64,000 nucleotides of DNA from Dermatemys mawii (taxonomy: Eukaryota > Chordata > Testudines > Dermatemydidae), in NCBI GenBank assembly GCA_007922305.1, contig ML677387.1:1404227-1468226 (forward strand). The letters are read 5' to 3'. The position numbers and the translations under genes were made by a program. Below the pieces are notes generated by a model. The model was not told where the DNA came from. It did not search any database and worked only from the letters and a program-made list of their open reading frames with translations. Of this stretch, positions 22,227-35,144 are shown piece by piece; position 1 is the first letter of the stretch, and each line of letters opens with the position of its first letter.

Positions 22227-23321
22227 CAAGATTGATTTTTATCTATGATTTAAAAAACAAAATCAGATTTTTTTTGAGGAAAATGCTTTGAGAAAGCCTA
22301 TTTAAAGATCATTTTAATTAAGATATCTTTGAGTTATAATGTATCTCCTCATGGAATAGGGATTATAAATTCTAACTCTATAGTTAGAGACAATATATTC
22401 GTGTAATATTTTAGAAAAGTTTGGTAAATGAGTTCCAGTAGGTCATGGATTAGGGACCCAATCTTATGGGGTTTCAGGGGCTTCTCTATAGATTATTTAG
22501 GTTAATCTTTCTATCTACCCACTGGGATTCAGTGCTCAGTCTAGAAGATACAATCAGAGATGCTTAGTTTTGCAGTTCTCAAACTGTGGATTTGCGTCTC
22601 CAGAGGTAACATGCTTGTTAACAGCAGAAATGTTTTTAAATAAATAAACAAACATACAGAGGTGAGAAATAACAAACCTCAACCCTATTGTCCCTCTGCA
22701 AATTTGTGTACACAGAGTCAATCCCTTACCTCTCTCTAAAAGTGCAAAGTTTCAAAAAGTTCAGTGAAGAGAAGATTGTTGGGGCGGAACAGATCTGGAC
22801 AAGGAGAAGAAGTTTGGAGATAAATGTGAGAAGCGAGGGACATATGCTTGTTTTGTTAAAATATGATGTTTGCTGTTAAAGAAAAAAAATCCAGAATACT
22901 CAACGTTGTTGTTTCAGTTTAATAAAACAATTTTCATGTCTGGTGATGTTCTCCTCCTAATACAGAATGGCAAGAAAATCCTCCAAATATTAATGATTAA
23001 CCTGTTGAACTGGAGATCTCATCTCCCAATAACTTAATAAATATCTGCTTCAATTACCTTTGGTAAATGAAATTACCAAACAATCATTCATTTTCTGATG
23101 TAGCTGTAAAACAAATCTGAAAAGTTTTCAAAATAAATCACTGTTTAAAAAGTACAGTGTGTACCTTCTAAAAATGAAACCCACATCTCTCTGAGTTGTA
23201 AAGTTAAAACAACCAACAAGAATGCACTTTTATATAGAAAGCCATGATTAAATCAAGTCTTCCTGACTAGGGATTTAAATCATGACTTAAAATCGATTTG
23301 ATGTAAATCAAATCCACCCTG
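22227..23321. mobile_element. hAT-like nonautonomous DNA transposon, 1095 bp
   Basis: An AT-rich island set in GC-rich DNA. It is flanked by a perfect 8-base direct repeat, gttttcag, at 22219-22226 and 23322-23329, and 8-bp target duplications are characteristic of hAT transposases. The ends form an imperfect inverted repeat: the left end starts caagattgattt, and the right end read on the opposite strand starts cagggtggattt. The right subterminal region carries several gatttaaatc/aaatcgatttga words. No transposase frame is present; the longest open frame inside is about 63 codons. I recall the '...aaatcaaatccaccctg' end from turtle repeats but cannot name the family. Confidence 0.8.
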
Positions 23322-23329
23322 GTTTTCAG

Positions 23330-25843
23330 GGCTCGTCTCTGCCTGGAGGCCCGGCCCTGAACTCTGACGCTGGGCAGTTGCTCTCATACCGGGGTCTTGT
23401 CCACCACGGACACCCCAGGGCTCCTGGTCAGACTCCCCCATTTCCCTTTCACTTCATTTGGGAACTGCCGAAGTGCCCAACACAAAGCTCCTGGCTTCCA
23501 AACCCACATGTCCCCTTACTTATTACCACCAGCGGGGCTCTACGGTCAATGGAGAGGAGGCTCAAAGCCATGCCTTTGGGACTAGCTCCTCTTTTGCCAC
23601 TTGCTAATGTGCATTGAAATCTACATTTGCCTTGGGGGAGAGGTCAGGTCGATTGGCCTCTGCTTGAGAGCATCAGGGGCCTGCTGAATCCCCAGCGGGC
23701 CCCTTTGCAGCAAACGCAAGCGGCTCAGTAACAAGCAGCAGAAGGGAAACCAGAAGGTGCCAGCGAGCGGCAGGTCCCCGGGCTGAGTCAGCTCGTTTCA
23801 CTGCAGTCAGTCATTTTCATTTCTGATCCCCTTGGCAGCAGAGTGGAGACAGGACCGGGTTCTCCACCTTCTCTTCTCCAGCCCCTACCTGAGCTCAGCT
23901 CTCCTGTACAGCCGCACTGCATCACGCTGCCTGCTTTGAGCATGTCCCTGGGGCGATGCCCGGCCTTCACTGCGTATCCCGTCCGAGGAGCCAGGCTGCT
24001 GGGTCACTTCCCTTCTCGTCCCCAATGGGACCCTGTGTGCTTTACTGCCCACGATGGTACGTGAGACCTGCCCGGCCTCCGCCATCCCCGCCAGGTAGTG
24101 AGAGCCGGTGGGAGGAGGGGTCCATGCAGCTCCCTTCTCCTCCCATCTTGTCAGCTGCTTCCATCTGCAGCGCAAGGTTCCTTACCTGGAACGCCGCAGG
24201 GAGGGGCGCAGCTGAGCCCAGACAGAGGGCAGAGCAAGGGAGAACGGCTGATCCACGCCCGGCAGGACTCGCTGGAGTTCCCATTGGGGCAGAGCCAGGA
24301 AGCTGTGACTGCTTTCCAGCCACAGCAGGAGACTTGTGCTATAGGGGTGCTTCTGCTCCACTCTCCCCCTCCCCATACACCCTCCCTCTGTCCGTCCTTC
24401 TCCAGGGCTTCTCGCTCACCAGCTCCATCGCACAGATGCAGCTTGGGGGCTGTTATACAAGGCAGCAGATGGGTCAGGCGGAAAACATCCTTTCTGAGCT
24501 CTAGGTCAGTCCTGAGCCCTGGAGCACGAGGTTCAATTTTTCTTAGCTTGTGCTTCATAAACCTCCTATTATCCAGCCCCTTTTAGACTCCAAGCCCTGG
24601 ACTCAGTCTTTCTGGGGCTAACATCAGCTCCAGGAGCTACTTTACAGTTACCTGCCATCCACTTGGCCCAGCGACCCTAGCCCCACGCTGTGGGATACAC
24701 AGGTCTCCGCTCTCCCCTGCTAACTGGGCTTCTGCTCTGGCAGTGCTTGCCAGGAAGCTGCTGGGGGAGACAAGTATTTGCTGCTTCTTGCCAGCACCTT
24801 AGGCTCCATTCTGCAGCCCCAGCCCCTGGGAAACCCAGGGATCTCCCCCACACACTGGCAGCACTGAGTGGAGGGTGGCATTTGGCTTGTAGCCCATTGA
24901 TCTGCCAGGAGCAGCACTGTGCTGTAATGGGCCCACCGGGCTCCCGACTCTCAGGAGACCGACAGCTGAATGTTGGCACCACGTTTCCAAACAGTGGGAG
25001 CCCAACAGCAAATGGCACAAATGGCTCTAGAACTTTTCTGCTCCCAGGGCCCGATCCAGGGCCCACTGAAGCCGCTGTGGGTTTTGGACCAGGCCCTTAC
25101 CCCCACCCAAAGCTGCCCAGACACTCTGCCAGATGGTGGGAGGAGGCTGTCCAGGGGAGCCCCCTACCCATCAGTAACTTTAAAAGCCTGGGAGGCAGGA
25201 TCGTGGAAATGAGGAGTGAGTGGCCGGCAGGGGCAGGATTTAAAGACCAGGATTAGGAGCTTGAATCTGAGGCAAGAAGATGGATGTAGCATGGCTGCCC
25301 ATGAAGAATTTGCATCCCTAAATGGTCCATTCCCCAGCCTCCCTCTCCAGTAGTCTGGGGCTGCCCTTGCTGGCAGGCTGTTCTTCACCCAAAACACACT
25401 GCACAGTGCAATCCATCACATATGGTAGTAGATCCAGGGGCGTGATCCACTAGGTTTCTGTCTCACCTGGAAAGCATCCCAAAGGCTCAGTAATATTGAA
25501 ACCAATTCCTAGGCACAAAGGGTCACGTTCCCTCCTTGTCAGACTTCAGAGCTGTTCTGTTTGCTTTGTGTTGCTTCCATTTTAGGCCCTTAAAGGACAA
25601 TGACCTCCTTCTTGGTGTTTGTTGTTCAGTTGTGGCTTTCTGCGGTAAATATTGGAGGGTTGCGAAAAGGGAAAAGGGGAAAGAAAGACTCAGCTCTAGG
25701 TATTGGGAGAGAAAAGGGTTTTTTTCCTCCTGCTGATAATGGCCGATCCAAATTAAACAGCTTCTTAGAATTGGTATGGTAATTTCCAATTTTGTTTGCT
25801 TTCTGTGTCTATAAGTGCATCTTACTGCTGTGTGTTCAAGTCT
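23330..25843. other. Intergenic, no gene seen
   Basis: No supported exon, RNA gene or element. Open frames near 24098-24586 and 24690-25256 lie in GC-rich DNA and lack any motif. Confidence 0.5.
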
Positions 25844-25934
25844 GTGCATCTGATGAAGTGGCTATAGCCCACAAAAGCTTATGCTGAAATAAACTGGTTC
25901 GTCTACGGTGCCACAAGTATTCCTTGTTTTCTTT
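25844..25934 (+). repeat. Dispersed sauropsid repeat, 3' part
   Basis: The landmarks gcatctgatgaagtgg, cacaaaagcttatgctgaaataaactgg and ggtgccacaagtattcctt follow a very common sauropsid repeat as I remember it ('catctgatgaagtgggctgtagc...gccacaagtactcctt'). The same family supplies the hairpin at 29059-29152. I cannot name the family or its class with confidence. Confidence 0.6.
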
Positions 25935-28900
25935 GAAGATCCTTTGTGTCCTTCCGAACGCGGGCAGGTCCCTGCACGTGCATGAAGCAGTCAGTGCTCG
26001 GCAGGGGAACAGACAGGCTCTTTGGCGAAGGAACCACCTGCTTTCTCCTCACTAGCAGTGACAGGTGACAGTCTCCGTTTGCATCAAGACTCGGACAACA
26101 GACAGAGCTGTTAGTGGCGTTGGAATGTGCCCTGTAGTCACCATTGAGCCTTGCGATGTCTGAAGCCCAGGAGCAGAAGGGGGGACACAAGAAGTGCCTT
26201 AGAAACACTATTACAGCCCCCAAGGCTGGGACCCGTGTCCTGCGGGGGTTGACATTGGATTGATCAGAGACAGCTGGAGAGGAGCCCCTGTCCAGATTCC
26301 GCTCCTCGGAGTCCTCTTGAGTTGTGCCTTGCTCTCTGCTGAATTCGGTGGGACCACGCGCAGAGCACGGTGCCTCTCCATGCAAACAAGTGCCTCGAAT
26401 CTGCCCTCTTGTTAAGCCTCTGTGCACGCCCATGTGAGCGAGGTGCTTCCAGAGGCCCAAGCAGTGTCCGGGTGAGTGGAGTGTTAGTGTGGCTAATGAA
26501 AAGTGCTGGGCATCTCTGCTGAGTGCTTATGAAACATTACAGCCCCTCCAAGAGCCGGGAGCAACTGGAACGGTCTGACACACGCATCAGGCTGGGTTTC
26601 CAGATGAGAGAGAGAAGGGGATGTCAAGCAAACAGAATTAACTCGCTTCTGCAAATCAGAGGCCAGAAGTCAAATGTGCCTGATGCAGAAAATACACTGC
26701 AGTGAATAATTGTCCCCAAGGAGGCGTTCCACAGAACGCATTTCCAAGGGGACACTGTTAACCTCGGAGCAAATTAAAGAGACTCTCTCTGCTCTGAGGG
26801 CCGGGGAGCTGAGACAAGTGTTCATGCCCCTCAGAACTGATTATCTGTTACCGTAAATTACGGTCAGATGACGGTTCCTGGGAGAGCTGCCTGGCTCCTG
26901 GTGCCGGATCTACTTCCGAGGGCTGGACGTTGCTGAGATGTTCACACAGGCTGAATGGGTCGCATGCAGCTCCTGGAGGCCACGCACCTTGTGCAATCTC
27001 ATTGTCAGATCCGAGATGCTTCTCGCCTGAATTCTGGGAGAATAATCTGGAGGCAGGACAATCAGGGAGTGACCGGCAATCCCACGTCCGACAGCTCTGC
27101 AAAGGCACCAGGTGTGTGCCTCTCGCCCGGGAGTCCCCAGGGGCCAGGTTTGCAGAAGAGACCGGTGCCCATTTAGGCACCATTGTTAATAACCAGAGTT
27201 TTGATAGCGCTCCATGCCATAGAATGGCAGGTGCTGGGCGCTTCTGGAAAACTGGCTCTTACTTCTGTGTCGAAATGGGAGCCGAGCTCTTTTGAAAGTC
27301 TGCCCCACGGGCCAGCCACCAGCCCTGGGGAGCTGCGGCAGGTCACTTGTGTAAGGCTAATGGGTCTCTTCCGGGCATGGCCACTGCCAACTCCTCGGGC
27401 TGTTACTGAGTAGGACAGGGCACGGCCTCCTCTGACGTCCCTGCCAACAACCCTCCAGGACAGACCGAGTTCCAGTGGTAGCAGGGCCACGTGTGTAAGT
27501 GAGTGGCAGGCGCTTACCCTGCCATTGCCTGCACAGACTCTGGGGTCTCATGCTTTGGGACCCAGGCCAGTGCTTTTCGCTGGCAGGACAGTCCCTGAAG
27601 AAGCTGATGGAGGAGCCCAGCCATTCCTTGGGTGCTGGAGCCCCTCTCAGAGGTGCTGTATATTCAGGGGGAAGCGCCCAGGGAAGGTTATTCCCAAGCA
27701 GTCCTTGTTTGTAAGTAATGGCTTCAACAGGCAGCCATTTCCATCTGCCTCCAACACGGGCCTCCTCTGCCTTCCAAAGTGACCGGAGCACCTTAGCCGA
27801 CACCCAGTGGAGACTTCAGCTGAAAACCGGGAGGCCGATTTAGCAGCAGCACTGTGGCTTGTACCTGAATTCACTCCCCCTCCCAAGGGGCGTGACTCAA
27901 CCTGCAAGCTGAGTCTTTCCTGCTGGTGAGCTCCAAAGGCAGCAGTCCCAGAGGCTGTGGATAACTATGTAGAGCCGGGGGTGGATTTCTAGCTGCAGGC
28001 ACAGGGTGATAAAACCTAAACAGCCCCTGGAGCTGCTGTGCAGCTAGGAAACGTTCGGCTGTTTCTCCTGGTTTCTGCTTGGGGCAGGTGCTGGACGGAC
28101 CCAAATGCAATGAGAAAGGCAGATCTGGACCGGAGCGTAAGTGGCAGCGCCAGGGAGCTCACTAGAAAGCCAGTTTGCATGAGATTTCTACCCGGCTCCC
28201 CAGACCTGAGATGCTGGGATGGTTCACAGGAACACCCTGAACTGCAGTGGCCTCCTGCTGGTCGCTGTCCCCTCTGCTCTGAGAAGCAACGTTCTCTTTG
28301 TTAATTCCGATGCAGCGTCTCCCTGGGGACTGAGCCAGGTCTGTAAAAAACAAAACAAAACCGAACAACTCCCCAGGGCGGGCAGGTCTCATCCCCATCC
28401 TTCCCTCTCAGGATTCGCAAGAACACAGCATGCACGTGCTCGCTCCGAGGTGCGGAGACTGCCGCGGAATAAACAACGTGGACTGCGGGTCTGCTGTGCT
28501 CAGTGGTCCCTGGAGAGCGTGAATTGCCGGGGTCACCACCTGGCCTGCCCCAGATGAGTCGCTCCACACCCAGTCATTGCCTTTGTGGGTCTCGCACACC
28601 GAGCACTGCTTGGGAGGAGAAAACAGCAGGCTACTGAGCGGCTCTCCTCTAGTCCCCCAAGTCTGGGGGAAGTCTATTAACTGTTGGTCTGGCTGCAAAC
28701 ACCACAGTGTAACTGTCTGGCTCAATTGTTTTCTGCAGACAATAAAATATCGTGTGATGTCTTAATGAGCTCCTTGGTATTTGACAATTGCAGGGTAACC
28801 GGCCTCTCTCCTACAGCTGGGGCATTTGCACCTCCGCTCCCTGCACTTCCTTCCATGTCTTCTTAACGAAGCTCTTTGAAGAGGTCCATTGCTCAGGATC

Positions 28901-29040
28901 TGGAATATCCAATAAGCAGCCCACACCTCTCTGGCCAAGTGGGGTGTCATTCCTGGCTCAGCCCTGCTCCCCACCACCTCATCCAGCTTGATCTGGCCAA
29001 TGGTGCACCCTTAAATAGCAGGTTTAAGAATAGCAGCTGT
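25935..29040. other. Intergenic, no gene seen
   Basis: No exon or RNA gene supported. Several polyadenylation-like aataaa words are present (for example near 28740) without an associated reading frame. Confidence 0.5.
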
Positions 29041-29058
29041 GTTAGTCTGTATCCATAA

Positions 29059-29155
29059 AGAAAGCGAGGAATACTTGTAGCACCTTAGAGACTAAGTTTA
29101 TGCTGAAATAAACTGGTTAGTCTCTAAGGTGCTACAAGTATTCCTCGCTTTCCTT
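29059..29155. repeat. Hairpin-forming repeat with 36-bp perfect arms
   Basis: Bases 29060-29095 are exactly the reverse complement of 29117-29152, a 36-base perfect inverted repeat covering gcgaggaatacttgtagc and caccttagagactaa. Allowing one mismatch it extends a few bases further on both sides. The 21-base spacer contains gttta...taaac, itself complementary. The sequence to the left, gtgttagtctgtatccataaag, matches the other end of the family seen at 25844-25934, so this is a rearranged, back-to-back copy of that repeat. Confidence 0.9.
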
Positions 29156-29159
29156 AAAT

Positions 29160-31799
29160 AACAGCAGCAGAGGGACAGAGAATTTAAGAAGGCAGCGGGC
29201 GCAGATTTCCTTAGGGGAGCACAGTCAGATTTCAAAATTCAGTCACATCTCAAGCTGGGATAAAAAGTTGATATCTTGGAATCTTTCATGAAAGAAAATA
29301 TTCCAAAGTATTTCATTTCAACCTTCCTGAAAGGGTAAGGGTGGAATACTTCATTGGACTTTATCATTTATATTAAATTAATTATATTATCAAATGAAAT
29401 GATCATTTCGATAATTTCCCAGGAAAACGTCAATGAAATCCTACATGCCTGCTCAACGTTTCCGTTTCCCTGACACAGCATTTTCCGATGGAAAACTGCT
29501 CCACTGGAGAAGAAAAATTCCAAGTGGCGCTCTATTTCTGGGCAGAGGGAGCTCCAAGCAAAGCCTCCGGGACTGATATTGAATCCATGTGCTGGCTCAG
29601 GTCGCCAAGGGGAGGGGATGTTGACGTTTTCCAGAGACACCTCACCCATCCCTACCCCCAGTGTCCATCAGAGCACAGTGACGAACGATAGCATGGGGGC
29701 GGGGGCGGGCTGGTCCTGAGGGTGAAGGCCAAATCTGTGGGAGTTGGCGTGGGGGTGAGAGGAGGTTTTCCTTGCCAGAGGTGGTGGCGAGGGAGATTGG
29801 TCTCCTCTGGCTAGTCATGCCAGTGCTGCTGTTTCCACTCAGTGATCAAGGGACTCAGTGTCCTGAGCCAACCAGGCTCCTGCCCTAAATCCACATCCTG
29901 GAAGGCAACATCTCCTAGCTCCTGTGGCTTCTCTGGGCCGTGTGTGAGCCAGATGTGTCTTGGGATGAATCAAAGAGTTTGAGCCACTGATCACTTGTGG
30001 ATCAGCTCAGACAAGTGACTCACTCTGCAGAGAGGCGAAATCACCCTGGGTTAGAGACCCACCCTGCCCTGGATTACACTCTGTCGGCGCTGTCACTCCA
30101 CACTCACAGCAGTGTGACTGAGAACAGACTCAGGGCCAGGGATCCTAGCAAAGGCCCCCATGCTAACTGGGATTTTGAATTCAAATCCACAGCTGTTGTG
30201 GATATACTCACTGCCTTTAGCTGCTTCTGGAGTGCTCCCTGTGGTAGCAAAGAGATTTGGTTCATTGCTCATCCCTCCGATATTGTTACTGCCTAGTCAC
30301 TAGCCTTGGAGCTCAGTGCATGTTCTGTTCCTTCAGTGGTTTTGCCTCCTATCCCCTCCGTTTTGGCTTCCAGGATTTGGTATCATTGACGGGGCTCATC
30401 AAATCCGTTTCCTATTCTCCCAGCTGCCAAAATGGCCAGTCCTCAATGCTGGCTCGGTGGGTTAACCCGCAATGAATCACGTGGGTACCCTGGCTGGGCT
30501 TCTCCATCTCTTCTCCCATGGGCAGCCAAACCGATGCCCTCGCTGCTCAGTGGAGATGGCATCTGACGGATCGGTTTCCCTCAATTCCCAGCAGACAAAC
30601 AGCTAAGTGGCAGCAGCTGGGGGATGTTGTTTTGCTTTTGGGATGCAGCCAAGGGGAAGAGAATGGGTTTTGGTTGATGCTCAATACGGAGAAAATGTCG
30701 GTGTGAGGTTGTGGGTTTGGAAGCAACACAGCAGCAGCACAAATCAGGAATCCAGAGCCTAGGTCTTGCCAACACAAAGGGTTTGCCCTGGGACAGCTAT
30801 GCCACATGCCAGGCTGCCACTCCCTCCTGCCGCGTAACGCACCGGTGACAGAACGTAAACGCATGCATGCCGCCACCACAGACACCTGCTGGGTTCCCCT
30901 GGGAGCCTGGCAGAGTGAGAAGAAAATGCCACGCTCCAGAAGAGGAGAACGTGCTTTCAAATGCAGTGTGCCAGGAACCTGCCCAGGGCCATGGTGCCCA
31001 CAACAGGCAAAGGAGCAGCACCAGTTCCAAGAACCAGCTCCAAGCTGGGAGTACCCTCTCCTGCAGCAGGCCTGCCGGGCGCCCTGCGAGGTGGGGGTCA
31101 GGGCTGCATGGAGGTGACTCGTCTGGAGATAGCTGCTTTTCTTTCCATAACTCCGCCAGGGGCCCTGCACTCTAACACTCCAAATCAGAGCTGTAGAGTA
31201 CTGCAGCCTCCTGCTCAGCGCATAGCTTCGGGGCTTGGAGATCCCAGAAGGGGTCACATAGCCCCTGGGCTTCCAGCAGACAATGGCAGGAGGGCCTGGA
31301 GCTCAGCTATCCAGACCCACTTGTATTGCTTTATTGAGTTAGAGCAGAGAGGCAGCCGAGGGCTCTTTCTGGAAACCGCTGCCGTTAGTGTCCAAATCAT
31401 GCCCGACAGCTAATGTTTTATTCTTGGTGTTGCTGACTGTCAATTGTCATGTCTCCGTCCTGAGGGAAGCTAGTGGCTTGTGTGTCTTCTTGTCAGTCTC
31501 TGCAGCCTCTCTGCCCCGCCCCAGGATGGAGGGGTTAGAGCTCTGGTCTCATCCATTGCTGGCTTAGGGACCCAGCATTCTTCTTTCAAATGGTGTTTGA
31601 CTTGCTGTTAGTTTGTACAAAATCCTGCCTTGCTCTAAACTCTCGACTCTGCCAGGGAACTTGGCTCTGAAATCCGTTAATCTTGGGACAGCTTCACTCA
31701 GTCACATGCTAGTGACTCAGATGTTCTAGCTCAAGGAGACACAGCAAATGTGCAAGTTATAACGATACAGGGCACCTGGGGGAGGCAGTCTCTCAGCAC
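29160..31799. other. Intergenic, no gene seen
   Basis: The part 29260-29530 is AT-rich with words such as ttttccgatggaaaact and tgaaagaaaatattcc, resembling a worn T-rich dispersed repeat. The rest shows no exon or RNA gene. The minus-strand frame at 30547-31257 (236 codons) has no motif and is considered chance. Confidence 0.45.
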
Positions 31800-31993
31800 T
31801 TTACAAATGTCCATTGGCAAATCTGGTGATGGAGAGGCATATGAGCCCCATTTTGCAGATGAAGAAACTGAGGCACAGAGAAGTTACCTGACTTGGTCAT
31901 AGTCACAGTGTGAGTCAGCGAGGAATAGGGACTGAAAGTGAGGAATTCTGGTGGCCAGTCTCCTGCCCTCAGTGTGAAACCAGACTCCCCGCA
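31800..31993 (-). repeat. MIR/CORE-SINE remnant, interrupted by solo LTR
   Basis: The stretch cactttacaaatg, ccccattttgcagatgaagaaactgaggcacagagaagtta, cagtgtgagtcagcgagg and ccagtctcctgccctcagtg is the reverse complement of MIR in consensus order. The solo LTR at 31994 begins just where the tRNA-derived 5' end of the MIR would follow, so the LTR landed in or beside this older element. Confidence 0.8.
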
Positions 31994-32379
31994 TGTGACA
32001 AGTAGGGGGAAGGGTGGACATGACTCCTGAGGCTAAACTACTCTGACCTGGAAACCTGGAGCTGTAACCTGAGATGGAGCGGGAGGGGAGTTGACACCTT
32101 GGGGCTGGCAAGGGAACAAAGGGCAGGCAGACGTTGGAGTTTTTTGAAAACGGGTTAGACTCTGGCTGAGGAAGCAGGTGGGGAACCCGGATTCGGGGTC
32201 TCATCTCCCTGCCCCCCAGAAGGGCCGGGCCAAGGGGGCCTGTTTGTACTGACAGCTCTAAGTGGGATTGTGTGCCTGGCATCTCAAATAAACCTTCTGA
32301 TCTACTGGCTGGCTAAGAATCACTGTGAATCCCAGGAAGTGGGGGGTGTGGGAACGGGACTCCCCCACGCCCTGTGACA
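31994..32379 (+). mobile_element. Solo LTR of the Gmr1-like family
   Basis: 386 bases, from TGTGACAAG to CCTGTGACA, flanked by a perfect 5-base duplication ccgca (31989-31993 and 32380-32384). It is homologous to the 3' LTR at 19382-19761 along its length, with the same aataaa signal (32287-32292) and ctggctggctaagaatcac block, but it is clearly diverged, for example a different middle section around 32125-32190. No internal region remains, as expected after recombination between two LTRs. Confidence 0.92.
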
Positions 32380-32384
32380 CCGCA

Positions 32385-34640
32385 ACACTGCTGAGGTGTC
32401 CAGTAGTTAGGATCTCCCTTTCCCTACTTGTGTTTATTAGCTTTATGTACACACATGTGTATTCAGATACATTTGTACACTTGCAAGGTCAGATGCCAGA
32501 CGCTGCACATGCAGCCACACAGCTGTACACACAGAGAGACAAACATGCACACAAACACTTGCACATGGACCCTCTCTCACACACACTGGAGACCTACAGA
32601 GCATCCTTGCCTTTCCCTGAGTGCAAGGAGCTTTCGATTCCCCAAGCTGGGCAGATGTCTCTTGACAGCTCCGCACCCTGATGTGCTCTGGCCTTTTCAG
32701 GGAGAGCAGAAGCTGACAACGTCTTTGTCAGTCAGAGCTTTCAGGGGCAGCTCTTTGTCCTTCCGCTTTTATTCCAAACCCAAAGGAGAGTCGCTGGCTT
32801 TTGTTTTTTCAGTTCTGAATTAGGGACTGAGGAAAGCCCCTTCGAGGGGGCTGCAGAGCTTTAACTAGGCAATTTAAGATTGGGGAAAAACAGCTCTATT
32901 GTCCCGCAGTTCTCATCCTCACCCAGCTGCAGACAATCTTTTATGGCTCTCCAACTTCAGAGCCGTGGGTTCCTCATATAAGGGAGCAAGGAGGAGCTGT
33001 TCCAGGCTGGCTAGTGTAGGCTTAGGGTATGAAATCTTCCAGTCCGGGGCTCTCGCTCTGTGTCTCACACCGCACCGAGTACATTGGTGAGGTAATAATA
33101 ATCAGTCTGATTAATTTAATAAATGACATGAGTAGGCAGTTAATTAATGTAATCGTTATTGCTGGATGCTGTATGTACCCATACAATTTGAAGATGGTCC
33201 CAGCCCTGAGGAATATGCAACCCGAAGCCTCAATCCTGCAAAGAGTTACACACATGCTGTGTGTCACCCCATAATCGTTCATGGGAGTAGTCACAGTGCA
33301 CACAGACCCACATTATTGTTGGTAAATAACGACAAGAACGAAGTGCTTCAAATGTGCTGGATACTTTACAGAAGAGAGCGCAAGACAAGGGCCCAGCTCA
33401 AAATGTACCAATCAGCAGCCTCTGCCCGCAGAGAACCCTGCAAGATGCCTCAACATCAGTGGTGCCAGCCCTGAGCGTTCCAAACGAATGAGTCAGGCCC
33501 CAAGAACCGCAAGATTAAAATGATGAGAGTTTTACAAAATAATAATTCTTGCACTCTTTTTATTTACCTCTAGACTTCATATTTTCAGGCTACAACATTA
33601 CTTTGCAAAAGAGAAGAAAGCTGCAATTCTCAGGTAACCCCCTATTCCAGAAGCTAGTGCTTTAACAAAGTCCTTTGTGCTCTGCTGTAGGGGTGGAGAG
33701 TTCTGCTTATGGGGGTTTTGACCCCAGTGTAGTCATGGGAAGCAAACCCCTTCACGGTCACAGGTAGAGGCTGAACCCCTCAGGATTTCCTTACTGTTAT
33801 CTCTGCAGTGGCTAGAATGACAGCCAACATACAGATCCTCTGCCCTCACCCTGTCAGTCCCCTCCTTCCTTACTGCTCATTCACTGAGCTCACAAGCAAC
33901 CCTACAACAACAAACCAGTATGCCCATGTGCAATGGAGGACAGAGGGAGGAGAAGGGGAGTGGCAGAGTAGTCCGCTAAGACGTTTGTTTCCAAGATCTC
34001 CGGGGAACAATTTCAAGGGAGGGAGATGGTAATTTTGAAATATGAAGAATAATTTTTCTTTGATCCCATCTTACACTTCAAAACAAAGGACAAAAGATAC
34101 TAGCTGTGTATGTCTGCGTGAGTGTGCATGTGTGTGATGAGTGTGTGTTTGCCCATACATACTGGGTGACGTTTAGCAGCATTTCAGCCCTGATCTTCAG
34201 AATCTTTCCCACTGTATAATGGAGAAATGATTGCAGCGAGGCAGCCATGCAGGAGTAGGAAGAGCAACAGGCCTTTGTCTGGAAATCCCATTCCCAGATG
34301 GGCTCCTGAACTCCATTGTTCCTTCTGTCGGAAAAACAAAACCCTGCCAAGTGGCAGCCTCTCTCTGCCTCTTTTCTCCCCTCAAGGCAGCTCCATAGTG
34401 TCCCTCCCACCTCCCGAGAGGCCAAAGGAATGTCTCTTCAGCACCTCCCTGCCACTTTCCTAAGCAGCCCTATTAACCAGAGCGCTCCTGATAACCCAGC
34501 ACAGCAGCTCCGGCCTGCCACAGCCCCACACAGCCAGGACCAAGGGGGCACTTTGCAGGGCAGCCCCAGGGAAGGGAGCCAAGAGATTCAGCAGCAGCAG
34601 AAGCAGCATTCTGCTTTGATCAAGCCCGGAGACTTCCATT
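32385..34640. other. Intergenic, no gene seen
   Basis: It contains CA/TG-rich simple sequence around 32445-32590 and 34100-34160, an AT-rich part near 33080-33150, and a possible dispersed-repeat fragment at 33230-33310. No exon or RNA gene is supported. Confidence 0.45.
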
Positions 34641-34780
34641 TCCTAAAGCACCCACGCGATTTAGGAGCCTAAGACCCATTTTCAAAACTGACAGACGCCG
34701 AGGGCCACATTTTCAAAGGCACTTGAGAGAGGCGCCAAGTGGGATCTTCAAACACACCCAGGTGCCCAGCTCACCCTGAT
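34641..34780. repeat. Degenerate dispersed repeat ('aggagcctaag' type)
   Basis: The words ttaggagcctaagacccattttcaaaactgac, cacattttcaaaggc, and gatcttcaaa resemble a turtle repeat I know as 'ggagcctaagtcccattttcaaaagtgactta...'. A second weak copy is at 53580-53640 (gatttgggtgcctaacccctttggctgctttgcaaatccca). Family unnamed. Confidence 0.4.
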
Positions 34781-35144
34781 TTCAGTGCGGAGCACAGGTG
34801 CAGACCTGAGGAATTTTATATTTATGTAATTTTATTGGCAGAGGGTGTGTGAAGATTTGTTTAACCCCCAAATCTCTGCCATGCCAGAGGCTGCGGGCAT
34901 AGGCACTGACTCCGTGCCTGCTCCGGGGCTGGAGGGCACCAGCCCAGCTTCTCCTGCCCACAGCAGGAGAGCCATGGGCAGGGTAGCAGTCTCCGCCAGC
35001 ACGATCAAGCTAGCCCAGAGCTGAGCTTAGGTCCACAGCCTGCTCACTCCCAGCAGAGATGCCAACAAGGGCCAGGACTGAACGACGTGCTCTGGGCGAT
35101 CAGATAGTCAGTGTGAGAAGCAGGACACAGGTGGGGGGGTGATG

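Noticed and set aside
22688..22879. 63-codon open frame as a transposase remnant
   Set aside because: Too short, no hAT catalytic or dimerisation motif, and the element is otherwise non-coding.
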